A DNA stretch of 60,377 bases from an uncultured bacterium. Lineage in GTDB: Bacteria; Verrucomicrobiota; Kiritimatiellia; CAIKKV01; CAITUY01. How positions within the stretch are numbered: the stretch's first letter is position 1; each line of letters opens with the position of its first letter. The notes under the pieces are model-generated. The model did not search any database. It was not told the origin of the DNA and worked only from the letters and a program-made list of their open reading frames with translations. The DNA lies in assembly GCA_903895695.1 (NCBI GenBank), contig CAITUY010000185.1, forward strand, positions 1 through 60,377. Direction: 5' to 3'. Positions 1 to 7,864 of this stretch are shown in pieces. The translations under genes were made by a program, and so were the position numbers.

Positions 1-7
1 CAGCCTG

Positions 8-141
8 CCCACCACCAATTCCAATGCTATAGGTCCACCCTTTGGGGTGGAAAAAGGAGGGAACAAAACCATAGGAATATCGAGCCAACATTGTATCTTA
101 GTTCAGCCCTGAAGTTGTCCAACTGATGGGGGGAAGCTCAC
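8..141. repeat. Terminal inverted repeat, left copy (probable IS end)
   Basis: These 134 bases are a perfect reverse complement of the last 134 bases of the window (60244-60377). Bases 1-7 continue outward beyond the part seen at the other end. The inner edge, read outward, starts TGAGCTTCCCCCC, which resembles the TG...CA ends of IS3-like elements. No transposase is visible because only the end of the repeat lies inside the window. A short stem (CCACCC/GGGTGG, 35-50) lies within it. The repeat replaces the 5' part of the following ATPase gene, so it behaves like an inserted mobile element. The IS assignment is inference. Confidence 0.75.
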
Positions 142-1020
142 GGGACAGAGACGCAGTCGCGGTCGCTAAGTCCCAGGACGGCTGCGATCTCACAACTTCA
201 GAAGACCCGACGACCTCTGATCATCGACGACTTTCACTATCTCGAGCGATCGTTTCAGGGCAGCATAGTTCGTGCGCTGAAACCGCTCGTGTTTGAGGGT
301 GTTCCTGTCGTGTTGATCGCCATTCCGCACCGAAAGTACGATGCTATCAAGGTCGAGCGGGAGATGACCGGAAGACTTGAGACGATCACCATCCCAGCAT
401 GGGAGGAGAATGAACTTCTCGTGATCCCTGACGAGGGGTTTCCTCTTCTGAATCTCGAAGTGGCTCCGACAGTCACTTCCCGACTGGCGCTTTCAGCATA
501 CGGTAGTCCACATCTCATGCAGGAGTTCTGCCGGGAGTTGGCGCGGGCCAATGGTGTAGAGGAGACGACGGATGCAAGCAGGGAAATCACAGACGTAAGC
601 GACAGTCTGTTCCGAAAAGTCGCGGCGGGAACCGGAAAGGTGATATTCGACAAGTTGGCTACTGGGCCTCGGCAACGCTCTGATAGGATTGACCGCCAGT
701 TGAAGAATGGCAAGACAACCGATATCTATGGTGTAGTACTCTTCGCGCTTGCCCATCTTGCTCCGGGGCTCGACACGATACTGTATCCACAACTGCGAGG
801 CGCCGTCCGCGACATAATGGCTGGCGATCCCCCAGAAGGTCATGAGATCGGACGCGTCTTGGAGAAGATGTCAGAAATCGCCTCGGGCGACGAGGCATCA
901 ACTCCTGTGTTGGACTGGGAAAGGGAGGAGCAGCGACTCCATATCACAGACCCCTTCTTTGCCTTCTTTTTGAAGTGGGGAATGGACGAGGCACAACTAG
1001 GCGGCGGACTCGTACGGTGA
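142..1020 (+). pseudogene. AAA/STAND-type ATPase, C-terminal part, 5' end removed by the terminal repeat
   Basis: The reading frame is open from the repeat boundary to TGA at 1018-1020 and encodes 292 residues. It starts inside an ATPase: a Walker B-like strand (PLIIDDFHYL, about 214-243) is followed by a sensor-like strand (VPVVLIAIP). The tail LHITDPFFAFFLKWG is typical of the C-terminal lobe of small archaeal/bacterial AAA ATPases. The Walker A loop and N-terminus are missing, because the frame runs directly into the repeat and then a stop at 124-126. A GTG at 289 could give a shorter product, but that would lack Walker B, so it is unlikely to be functional. The last residues (GGGLVR) are encoded by the attC site, as is usual for a cassette gene. 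Role unknown; ATPases of this type occur in defence and mobile-DNA contexts. Confidence 0.7.
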
Positions 1021-1059
1021 ACCCTGAGGGGTCACCGCCGGTCACCGCCGCCGTTAGCC
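991..1059 (+). other. attC-like recombination site
   Basis: This is an imperfect palindrome bounded by GCACAAC (991-997) and GTTAGCC (1053-1059), matching the attC core patterns RYYYAAC and GTTRRRY with few deviations. Inner arms GGCGG.../...CCGCC and GGTGAACC/GGGGTCACC fold with unpaired bases, as attC bottom strands do. It is very similar along its length to the attC at 58461-58530. The stop codon of the upstream ORF lies inside it, and the next ORF starts 11 bases after it. Expected cleavage is between G and TT at 1053/1054. Confidence 0.7.
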
Positions 1060-1069
1060 GTGAGATGAT

Positions 1070-1963
1070 ATGAAGTTCGAACTCAAACCATACAACTACG
1101 GCCTGAGTGATAGAGAACTGCTAGGCGACATTCAGCGCGTTGCCAAGGAGTTGGGCAAGGACTACGTCACCAAGGCTGAATACGACAAGTACGGTCGTCT
1201 CTGTTCCTCGACATTTCAGAAGAGATTTGGCGGGTTCGGAAAGGCCCACGAACTGGCTGGATTGAGACGGATTCGAAATCATCAAGCGACGGCGCAAGAT
1301 TGCATGGCGGACCTACGGCGAGTCGCACAGACTCTTGGCAGCGACTGCATCAGTACGGAGGACTATAAGGCCAATGGCAGGTACAGTCTCCGCGTGATTT
1401 CTAGCCGAGTGGGATCATGGAGGCAGGCCATTGCTGACACGGGTCTTCGACTTTCTTCGCAATTTCACGAGACCATTTCCGATGAGGACCTGTTCGAGAA
1501 CCTCGAACAACTCTGGGAGAAACTTGGGCGTCAGCCCAGCAAGAACGATTTCGTCAAGCCACACTCTCGATACTCGTATGCCCCCTATCCAAGGCGCTTC
1601 GGTTCCTACCGGAAAGCCCTAGAGGCTTTCGTCGAAGCAGTGAATTCAGAGGGGGGCACTGCCCACCATCCTGATGATGCCTCGCCGCAGCCACTGCACA
1701 ACGAAGCAAACCAGCGGTTCGTCCACAGAACGAACAGGACCCCCTCTTGGCGACTGCGATTCCTAGTCATGCGGCACGATAACTTCAGATGCGTACTGTG
1801 CGGTGCCGTCCAGAATCCGGACGGTGGCATCACACTTGAACTTGATCACACCGTTCCTTGGAGCGACGGAGGCGAGACAACGATGGCCAATCTCCAGACG
1901 CTCTGCAATTGGTGCAATGGTGGCAAGAGCAACCTCACTCTGAGTGAGAACAAGAAAGGTTAG
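1070..1963 (+). CDS. HNH endonuclease with homing-endonuclease-associated repeats
   Basis: A 297-residue protein. The N-terminal two thirds hold three copies of a helical repeat (about residues 13-63, 75-123 and 138-186). Each has the pattern LL.D..R.A..LG....T..Y...G and then F..RFG.W..A, the homing-endonuclease-associated DNA-binding repeat. The C-terminus is an HNH nuclease: zinc-binding CVLC (241-244) and CNWC (279-282), with catalytic LDH (258-260) and the N/H positions between. Known relatives cleave DNA in mobile introns, phages and defence systems. The gene lies between two attC-like sites, so it is probably the cargo of one integron cassette. A nicking or cutting role against foreign DNA is inference. 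No intron or intein is visible around it. Confidence 0.8.
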   Translation: MKFELKPYNYGLSDRELLGDIQRVAKELGKDYVTKAEYDKYGRLCSSTFQKRFGGFGKAHELAGLRRIRNHQATAQDCMADLRRVAQTLGSDCISTEDYKANGRYSLRVISSRVGSWRQAIADTGLRLSSQFHETISDEDLFENLEQLWEKLGRQPSKNDFVKPHSRYSYAPYPRRFGSYRKALEAFVEAVNSEGGTAHHPDDASPQPLHNEANQRFVHRTNRTPSWRLRFLVMRHDNFRCVLCGAVQNPDGGITLELDHTVPWSDGGETTMANLQTLCNWCNGGKSNLTLSENKKG

Positions 1964-2018
1964 CACCGCTGCGCGGCACGGCTCGCAAGCTCGCCGGCCG
2001 TGAGCGGCATCGTTGGCC
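1945..2018 (+). other. attC-like site (weaker)
   Basis: Between the HNH gene and the next ORF is an imperfect inverted repeat. Its right core is GTTGGCC (2012-2018), a good match to the attC R' site, and its left core is the poorer TGAGAAC (about 1945-1951). GC-rich arms around 1966-1984 and 1992-2010 (CCGCTGCGCGGCACGGC against GCCGGCCGTGAGCGGC) can pair imperfectly around the spacer TCGCAAGC. The stop of the HNH gene lies in the left arm. The position directly between two cassette-like ORFs supports the call, but the left boundary is uncertain. Confidence 0.5.
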
Positions 2019-2036
2019 ATGAGGGAGGAATGAAGA

Positions 2037-2864
2037 ATGCCGGATGAACAACCATGCTGTTTCGTTATTCAGGAATTCGATGAGGGCGGTACGTTTGACC
2101 GCCGCTATTCGGAAACGGTCGCACCGACCCTACAGAAAGTCGGTGTGCGCCCGCAACGCGCCGACCAGATTCTGGGTCTTCAGCCTGTCGTCGAGAAGAT
2201 AGAATCGGCCATTCGGGGCGCTCACATTTGCGTAGCTGACGTCAGCACCGACAACCCTAATGTCTGGCTGGAAGTTGGTTACGCGTTGGCCTTGGATCGG
2301 CCCACGGTCATCCTCTGCGACAAAGCAATGCGCAAGCGCCTCCCCTTCGACATTCAACACCGTCCAGTCATTTTCTACCGAACTGACTCCCGAAGCGGTT
2401 TTGACGAACTCGAAAAGGAACTACTGAAGAACGTTAAGAATGAACTGGACCGTTCGTCGCGGATTAGACATGCGCCAGTCCTGAAGGCTGGCGCGACCAC
2501 ACTTGAGGACTTGAAGGATTACGAGGTGGCGATGTTGAGCACGCTGCTCGCACTTTGGGCGACACCGAAGAACGGTGGAACGCACTCTGACCTTCAAGGA
2601 AAACTGAATTCGATGGGACTTAACGATGTCGCACTTGCACTCGGAATCACCAAACTGACGCAGAAGGGTTACGTGCAGAAGCAGACAGTGGAGGAGCAGG
2701 ACTCTTGGGGAAACTCCTGGCAGAATGAAGTCTTCCAGATTACGCCTGACGGGATCGCCTGGATTCAAGCGCATGAGGATCAGATAGAAATCAGGGAAGC
2801 CAAGGAACCTACATCGTGTCATACTTCTGTAGATACTGCGGATACTGACGATTTGCCATTCTAG
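2037..2864 (+). CDS. TIR/deoxyribosyltransferase-like protein with C-terminal winged helix
   Basis: A 275-residue protein with a GGGAGG ribosome site 8 bases before the ATG. Residues 5-130 form a Rossmann-like domain: FVIQEFDEGG at the N-terminus, then ICVADVSTDNPNVWLEVGYA (64-83) with a conserved-looking E79 and a following VILC strand. This signature marks the nucleoside 2-deoxyribosyltransferase/TIR-like superfamily, whose members cleave the N-glycosidic bond of nucleotides such as NAD+ or bind nucleotide ligands. Many family members are anti-phage effectors. Residues about 165-250 look like a winged helix (TLLALW...GMNDVALALGITKL-type pattern ending in ITPDGIAWI). No membrane segment is present. 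Its cassette position suggests mobile defence cargo; catalytic activity is not proven, and a sensor or regulator is the alternative. Confidence 0.65.
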   Translation: MPDEQPCCFVIQEFDEGGTFDRRYSETVAPTLQKVGVRPQRADQILGLQPVVEKIESAIRGAHICVADVSTDNPNVWLEVGYALALDRPTVILCDKAMRKRLPFDIQHRPVIFYRTDSRSGFDELEKELLKNVKNELDRSSRIRHAPVLKAGATTLEDLKDYEVAMLSTLLALWATPKNGGTHSDLQGKLNSMGLNDVALALGITKLTQKGYVQKQTVEEQDSWGNSWQNEVFQITPDGIAWIQAHEDQIEIREAKEPTSCHTSVDTADTDDLPF

Positions 2865-2948
2865 GCAACCGTTCGTGGGGTCCGCGGGCGGTTATGCACT
2901 AGCCGGGTCGCATCGCGACAAATAACAATTGCAATCCCGGCAATCACC

Positions 2949-3068
2949 ATGAAGACGGCACCAACCAAACTCCAAATGCGCAACAGTACCGCCGAGTTTT
3001 TGATCTTCGCCCGGCCGGCGGGGGATAACGGGGTTGATGTACGGGTGGAGGATGAGACCGGCCAATGA
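2949..3068 (+). pseudogene. Truncated duplicate of the rhuM start
   Basis: Thirty-nine codons from ATG to TGA encode a peptide beginning MKTAPTKLQMRNSTAEFLIF. It is nearly the same as the first 37 residues of the RhuM-like gene at 3622. Similarity stops abruptly after the codons for VEDET, where the longer copy continues VWLTQ and this copy runs into a stop. The similarity also covers a few bases before the ATG. It is best read as a leftover of a local duplication or recombination, not a functional small gene. Confidence 0.7.
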
Positions 3069-3368
3069 CGGACTTGGGGCATGGCCTGTCGAAGGACAAT
3101 CTGGAATTCGTGCACCGTTTGCATCTGACGAAGGCGGGTCAGAGATGTCGGATTACCCAGGCGGTGTCTGGGCAATTTGCGAGGATGCCGATGTATAGGA
3201 ACGTGCTTGAAACAGATTGGACACGGTCCGGGAAGAAACACGCCTTCACAGGCGTGGCTACGTGGCCGCCGGTGTGAACCGGTGGCAAGTCCGTGTGCAG
3301 CCTATTGTGAGAACGTTAGTAACTGTGATGTCATGAAGCGCGATCGCCCGCAACCGAATGACCGAATG

Positions 3369-3446
3369 GGTAGGGCGTGGGCGTCCTCGCCCCGCCGAGA
3401 CTGGAACGCGACAGTCACGGTGCGGCGAGGACGCCGTCGCCCTACC
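3369..3446. repeat. REP-like palindrome, GGTAGGGCG family, copy 1
   Basis: An imperfect inverted repeat with outer arms GGTAGGGCG and CGCCCTACC, and inner arms GGCGTCCTCGCC and GGCGAGGACGCC. It belongs to the same family as 22442-22530 and 25638-25726, and a half copy lies at 36275-36296. All copies are intergenic. The copies differ in the central spacer, which suggests a dispersed hairpin element and not a gene terminator. Confidence 0.75.
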
Positions 3447-3621
3447 AAATTTGTGGAGAGTCGTTTGGACTACGGCTCGCGTTCGGCGGGACAAAACTGG
3501 AAGCGACAACGGCTCCGTGCCGTAACAAGTAACAATTGGCAGTCCAGATGACCATTATGAAATTGGCGGCGACCGCAACTTGTAAGGACTACTTACAGGT
3601 TCGCTGAAGAGGCAACCGACC

Positions 3622-4206
3622 ATGAAGACGGCACGAACCAAACTCCAGATCCGCAGCAGCACCGCCGAGTTCCTAATCTTCACCCGGCAGGCGGGTGAGG
3701 ATGGGATCGAGGTGCGGGTGGAGGATGAGACTGTTTGGCTGACGCAGAAGCTGATGGCCGCGCTGTTTGAGGTAGATGTTCGGACGGTCAGCGAGCACTG
3801 TAAAAACATCTTCTTGAGCGGCGAGTTGGAGGAAGATTCAGTTGTCCGGAAGTTCCGGGGTACTGCCGTTGACGGCAAACAGTACCTGACTGGATTCTAC
3901 AACCTAGACGCGAGTATCGCTGTGGGCTTCCGTGTCAATTCCGCCCGGGCCATTCAGTTTAGGCAATGGGCCACCGGGGTGCTGCGTGACTACGCCATTC
4001 GCGGGTATGTGCTCGACAAGGAACGACTGAAGAATGGCGCGTTCTTCAGCAAGGAGTACTTTGATAACCTGCTGTCCGAGATCCGCGAGATCCGGGCGAG
4101 CGAGCGGAAGTTCTACCAGAAGATCACCGACATCTATGCCACGGCGATGGATTACAGTGCCGATCGTCGCCAGTGGCGTCCGGTTACGGCGGCGGCAGGA
4201 TCGTGA
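3622..4206 (+). pseudogene. rhuM: RhuM-family protein, C-terminally truncated
   Basis: The first 180 or so of 194 residues match the RhuM (virulence protein/Fic-associated cell-filamentation) family: EFLIF near the start, then VWLTQKLMAALFEVDVRTVS, FYNLDASIAVGFRVNS, FRQWATGVLRDY and the helix ending KFYQKITDIYATAMDY. Full-length members are roughly 320-350 residues and continue for another 140 residues. Here the frame leaves the family after DYSAD and ends in an unrelated tail (QWRPVTAAAGS). The last 23 bases overlap the convergent gene ending at 4184, so a deletion or recombination joint lies near 4165. The biochemical role of RhuM is poorly known; these genes are common near restriction systems and mobile DNA. 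Confidence 0.7.
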
Positions 4207-5929
4207 CGGTGACCGAGAGCGAGCCGGTGTTGTTGGCTCGGGTCTTGGCCGTCGGCGCCTCGTTGATGTCGAGTTGGAGGTCGCCGGACTCCTGGGCCGT
4301 GGTGCGGAGCAAGTGTCCCACGCCGGCCGCGCGGCCCTGGGGACCGATGCGCCAGATCAGGGCGCCGTAACTGGCACCCGGGGCCTGACGGGGATAGTCA
4401 GCCGGGTTCATGTAGATCTTGTAGTTCGCCTCATTGTTCGGGTACCCTTCGGGCCCGGACGGGGCGCCACCCATGCCGGACCACGTCCCCTCGGTGTCGA
4501 TGGCCAGCCGTGCCCCGGCCTTGACCTCTGCCACGGTAACCCAGTTCGTCGTATTCGCCGGCACGGTGAGCGTTTTGCGCACGATGCGGGGATCGGGCTT
4601 GAAGGTCCACGACAGGGTGTGGCTGGTCTGCAAATCCTGGTTGGAGAACACGCCGTCAACGTACCCGGGCAGACTGACCCGAAGCGTCTGACTACCCGGT
4701 GGAAGGCGCAAGCGGCACGGCGTGCGGAACTCCTTGACCGTCTTCCCGTCGACGGTCACGGTGGCGCCTGCGGGTATCGTGGCGACCCCCAGGATCACCG
4801 GGACGACGGGGGCCGCCGCCACGGCGGCCGTATTGGTCGGTCCAACCGTCTCGACGGCCGCGCCGGAGAAGAGGGCGGCGAGGAGGGCGTCGGGACCGCT
4901 AATCTGCACTTCAAAGCCATGGGGACAGGGCAGCCTCGCGGACGGTCGGGTTCGAACCTGCAGCGTGAAGTTGTTGCGCGGCTGGGGCCAGTCGAGGATC
5001 TCGACGCCTTCGCATTTGGGGACGCGCTTTAGGCGGTAGACCAGGCCGGTGCGCGCGGGCAGGGGATAGAGCGAGACGTAGTCGATGACCGACGACTGCT
5101 GGCTGATCGGGTTGAATTGGTCAGTGCGGTTCGTGCCCGCCGGCCGATTGGCGAGCGGGATTTCCAGGACGTCCATCCCCATCATGTCCGCGTGGACACG
5201 GCCGGCCGTGACCCAGCGGGTACCCGGGCCGGATTCCCCGAGGATCTCAGGCAATTCCGCCACGGCGGCAGTGTTCGTCGCGATGGCGGCGGCTCCATTG
5301 GTCGCGGTCGCGGCTGGGGCATTGGTTGGTGGCGGGGGCGGGGGAGGCGGAGCCGCCGCTCGCTCCACCAGTTGTTTGAACGCGGCGCCCAGCGCGGCTT
5401 CGTAGCGGGGATCTTTCGCGTCCGGTAGAGACTCGGCCACGGCAGCCGCAAAGCGCTCCTGGTGCGCTTTCAGGAGTTGCGCCACTTCATCCGTGAACAC
5501 CGCCTCTATCTTGACTCGCGCGGCGTTGTAGTGGGCGACCGTTTCCTCCAACTCGCGCCGCACCTTCTCTGTGACTTCGCAGGTGCCGGATGCCGCCAGG
5601 TTCGTCAGCGCCGACTCAAAGATCTGTTTCTGCTGGTTTCCAACGGCGATGCCCGTGACGTTCCCCGTCTTCTTTTTTTCCGCCAGCAGCCCCTCGGCCT
5701 CGTCAATCTGCACCTGGATCAAGCGGCGCAGTCGGTCGCGCCGGGCTGCATCGGCCGCCTGGCGGGCCTTGATGAAGGACTCGGCAATCGAGCGATACCC
5801 GGGGGTCGCGAGGTCGAGACCGGGCAGGGTGGCGGCCGGAGCGGGCGTGCCGGCGTGCGCTCCTGTCGCTGGAGCGATCGCCAGGGACAGGGTCACTAAC
5901 GTCAGGGCAGCCGCGCGCCAGCCGTTCAT
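4184..5929 (-). CDS. Secreted PEGA-domain protein with lectin-like C-terminal domain
   Basis: About 581 residues from the chosen ATG, which overlaps the stop of the preceding gene by four bases (ATGA). A signal peptide (LTLVTLSLAIAPATGAHA) is followed by a charged helical region with a likely coiled coil (about 40-170), a proline run, and a middle domain of unknown type. A PEGA domain follows (about 385-430: IPAGATVTVDGK...LPPGSQTLRVSLPGY). The final 120 residues resemble PA-IL/LecA-type galactose-binding lectins: LTVPANTTNWV, DTEGTWSG, LIWRIG and a closing RANNTGSLSVTVTI, where the N/D residues would bind calcium. It is the last gene of the envelope operon and is probably its periplasmic or surface carbohydrate-binding component. 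An upstream in-frame ATG at 6019 exists but would precede the signal peptide by 30 residues. Confidence 0.65.
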   Translation of the reverse strand: MNGWRAAALTLVTLSLAIAPATGAHAGTPAPAATLPGLDLATPGYRSIAESFIKARQAADAARRDRLRRLIQVQIDEAEGLLAEKKKTGNVTGIAVGNQQKQIFESALTNLAASGTCEVTEKVRRELEETVAHYNAARVKIEAVFTDEVAQLLKAHQERFAAAVAESLPDAKDPRYEAALGAAFKQLVERAAAPPPPPPPPTNAPAATATNGAAAIATNTAAVAELPEILGESGPGTRWVTAGRVHADMMGMDVLEIPLANRPAGTNRTDQFNPISQQSSVIDYVSLYPLPARTGLVYRLKRVPKCEGVEILDWPQPRNNFTLQVRTRPSARLPCPHGFEVQISGPDALLAALFSGAAVETVGPTNTAAVAAAPVVPVILGVATIPAGATVTVDGKTVKEFRTPCRLRLPPGSQTLRVSLPGYVDGVFSNQDLQTSHTLSWTFKPDPRIVRKTLTVPANTTNWVTVAEVKAGARLAIDTEGTWSGMGGAPSGPEGYPNNEANYKIYMNPADYPRQAPGASYGALIWRIGPQGRAAGVGHLLRTTAQESGDLQLDINEAPTAKTRANNTGSLSVTVTILPPP

Positions 5930-6450
5930 GGTTTGGCGGGCGGCACCGAGTTGGTGGACTGAGCGGGGGCGGTGTCGTCGAACTTCTGGAGTCCGTTGGC
6001 CTTGAGGTCGAGAGCCCATGCCTTACCCTCCGTGGTGAACGCGGTGATTGTGATGCGGGATATGGACACGGGGGCGTTCGTATTGAAGGCCGTCAGGCCG
6101 AACATGTCGCGCAGTTTCGCGTGGCTGATGGGGACGCGGAAGCTGATGTGCGTATCGAGATCGTCGACGAGTTTGATATCCCGCCTCCGGTAGACGAAGG
6201 ATTCGGGCTCGTGGACCACCTGGGTGCCTTGCGATGCCGTTGCCTGGCTGGCAAATTCCTGGTGGTAGATGCACTCGAAGAGCATCTTATCGTAAACGCG
6301 GGTTTCCCCGGGCGTGATGCGGATGGTGAAGATCTGCTGGTCGCCTTGGACCGGGTCGGGCGTGATCTCGACTTCGCGCACGGGACCCGCCGTGGCCACA
6401 ACCGCGCACGACGACAGCAACACGGCGGACAGGCGAAGCATTATCGTCAT
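5926..6450 (-). CDS. Exported protein or lipoprotein of the VWA operon, function unknown
   Basis: About 174 residues. The N-terminus MTIMLRLSAVLLSSC gives a signal peptide with LSSC, which fits a lipobox, so lipidation is possible. The mature part is beta-rich (VREVEITPDP.. QIFTIRITPG..) and contains a highly charged segment (YRRRDIKLVDDLD). I do not recognise a family. It lies 34 bases after the VWA gene and overlaps the next gene by four bases, so it is translated as part of the same operon. The longer in-frame start at 6504 would overlap the VWA gene and place 18 residues before the signal peptide, which is less likely. A role as accessory periplasmic subunit is inference from position. 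Confidence 0.6.
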   Translation of the reverse strand: MTIMLRLSAVLLSSCAVVATAGPVREVEITPDPVQGDQQIFTIRITPGETRVYDKMLFECIYHQEFASQATASQGTQVVHEPESFVYRRRDIKLVDDLDTHISFRVPISHAKLRDMFGLTAFNTNAPVSISRITITAFTTEGKAWALDLKANGLQKFDDTAPAQSTNSVPPAKP

Positions 6451-6484
6451 CGTTGACTCCGGGACCCGACGGGCGGCGGGCACG

Positions 6485-7864
6485 TCAATCCATGCGCGTG
6501 ACACGCCGGCAACGGCCTTTATATGTCTCGGCCAGCGTCTTCAGGAAGTCACCGCCTTCTTTATCGCTGCCGTAAATAATCGTGTACAACACAGGGAGCT
6601 TCTTGCCCTTCTTGACGTAGAGTGTCTCGTGCAAGATTCGGAAATGTTGCAGGAAATCGTTCATGGTCCAGAGCCCCGGATCGAGGGCGGGCGGTTGCGG
6701 GCGGGGCGGTCCGCCCTGCACGTTCGTTCGCACTTCCCAGTGACCTGCCACGGCGGGGGAACCCTGGTCGGGCTGCTGGCCTTCCTTGAGAGGCCCCTTG
6801 GACGGCGCCCGGGCGGGGGTCGGCGGGATCCAGACCCGTACCGCCGTCGCCGGCGCCGCCACCGCGGCGGCTTGCTGGGCTTCCCACTGCTGAATGTTGC
6901 CGGCATTGGCGGCCTGCCAGCGCGCAACCTCGGCGGCATGAGACTGGGCCATCTCAGGCGTGATCCCCTTCTTCACATTGGGCAGCCCATCGCTGATGAT
7001 CAGGATGGTGTCGGCCCCCTCCTCGAAGGCGGCGGTAAGGGCGAGATCGAGGCGCGTCGTGCCGCCGACGGCCGGGATGCCGATCGCCGCAGGCTGAAGA
7101 TTCCCGCTGGTGAGGCCGTAGTTACCCGCCGTATTGAAACCGCGCAGGAACTGCTTGGCCTTGGTCTTGTTATCGTCCGTGCCGACCACGAGTTCCTTGC
7201 TGAACGCGCTGGCCGCATCGGCAAACACAACGACGTTGAACAGCGCCGACTCCGAGAAGGCGTCGATGACCTTGTTGACTCGATTTCGGACGGCTTCGTA
7301 ACCTTTGGGGCCGCCTTTCTCGTCCTCGACCATCGAGACCGAGACGTCGACGAGGATGACGATCTTGTCGCCGCGCCCCCGGATCCCGAAGAAATCAAAG
7401 GCCGACACGCCCGCGCCGAACCCGCCCAACCCGTAGCCGCCCCCCAGGCCGTTGCCCAATCCGGTGCCGCCGAAAGCCTTGAACTTGGGCTGGAAACTGG
7501 TCTTCACGGCCTTCGCGTCCATTTTGATTTCGGGCAGGGCCACGTTGGCGCTCACCTTGGTCGACACCATGCGCGGGGCCATGGACGGGCGGCTTGAACT
7601 GCGCTGCTGCTTGGAGACCTTGACCTTGAACTCGAGTTTCTTGGGCTCGTAACTCTTCATGGGCGGCGGTTGCCCGGTGAAGGTCGACTCCCGGTTGTAA
7701 AAGATGTGGCTGATGACAAAGACCGCGGCGATGACGAGCAGGCCGGCGTGGAACAGCAGGCTGGCATAGAAGCTACGGCGGATGACCATCGACTGCGAAA
7801 CGCGCCGTCCTGTCTTCTCAACCCATGTGCGGAACCAGTTTTTCACGGCGTGGATACTCCTCAA
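6485..7864 (-). CDS. Membrane-anchored von Willebrand factor A (VWA) protein
   Basis: 459 residues. A cytoplasmic N-tail of about 28 residues is followed by one membrane segment (about 30-55) and a periplasmic linker ending in a Gly-rich stretch (about 130-155). The VWA domain comes next: the MIDAS motif DVSVSM sits after KIVILV, with a matching downstream GGTTR and ILIISDGLP. A Gln/Pro-rich insert precedes the final strand (LPVLYTIIYGSDK). VWA domains bind a partner through a divalent metal. Overlap with the preceding ExbD gene and its place behind ExbB/ExbD indicate a proton-motive-force-driven envelope machine, and the fold fits a load-bearing periplasmic partner of the motor. Similar ExbB-ExbD-VWA neighbourhoods are known in PVC bacteria; the exact function is unknown. 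Confidence 0.8.
   Translation of the reverse strand: MRSIHAVKNWFRTWVEKTGRRVSQSMVIRRSFYASLLFHAGLLVIAAVFVISHIFYNRESTFTGQPPPMKSYEPKKLEFKVKVSKQQRSSSRPSMAPRMVSTKVSANVALPEIKMDAKAVKTSFQPKFKAFGGTGLGNGLGGGYGLGGFGAGVSAFDFFGIRGRGDKIVILVDVSVSMVEDEKGGPKGYEAVRNRVNKVIDAFSESALFNVVVFADAASAFSKELVVGTDDNKTKAKQFLRGFNTAGNYGLTSGNLQPAAIGIPAVGGTTRLDLALTAAFEEGADTILIISDGLPNVKKGITPEMAQSHAAEVARWQAANAGNIQQWEAQQAAAVAAPATAVRVWIPPTPARAPSKGPLKEGQQPDQGSPAVAGHWEVRTNVQGGPPRPQPPALDPGLWTMNDFLQHFRILHETLYVKKGKKLPVLYTIIYGSDKEGGDFLKTLAETYKGRCRRVTRMD

Larger units (their letters stand above)
2865..3621. other. Rearranged non-coding stretch behind the left cassettes
   Basis: There is no intact gene here. In order it contains a short imperfect repeat GCAACCG/CGGTTATGC (2866-2897), possibly a decayed attC; a broken copy of the start of the RhuM gene found further on (2949-3068); a short open frame at 3065-3277 with no recognisable domain; and a REP-like palindrome (3369-3446). 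The stretch just before the intact RhuM start repeats words from around 2910-2948 (TAACAATTG, ACCATGAAGACGGCAC), so the region looks like the product of a partial tandem duplication followed by decay. Confidence 0.55.

Noticed and set aside
2863..2897. Possible attC behind the TIR-like gene
   Set aside because: Only about 35 bases long with weak inner pairing; too short for a working attC, so not called separately.
3065..3277. Open frame of 70 codons after the broken rhuM copy
   Set aside because: No domain, no ribosome site and located in decayed DNA; probably chance.
4940..4975. tRNA-like GGTTCGAACC word
   Set aside because: It lies inside the PEGA/lectin gene and no cloverleaf can be drawn around it.
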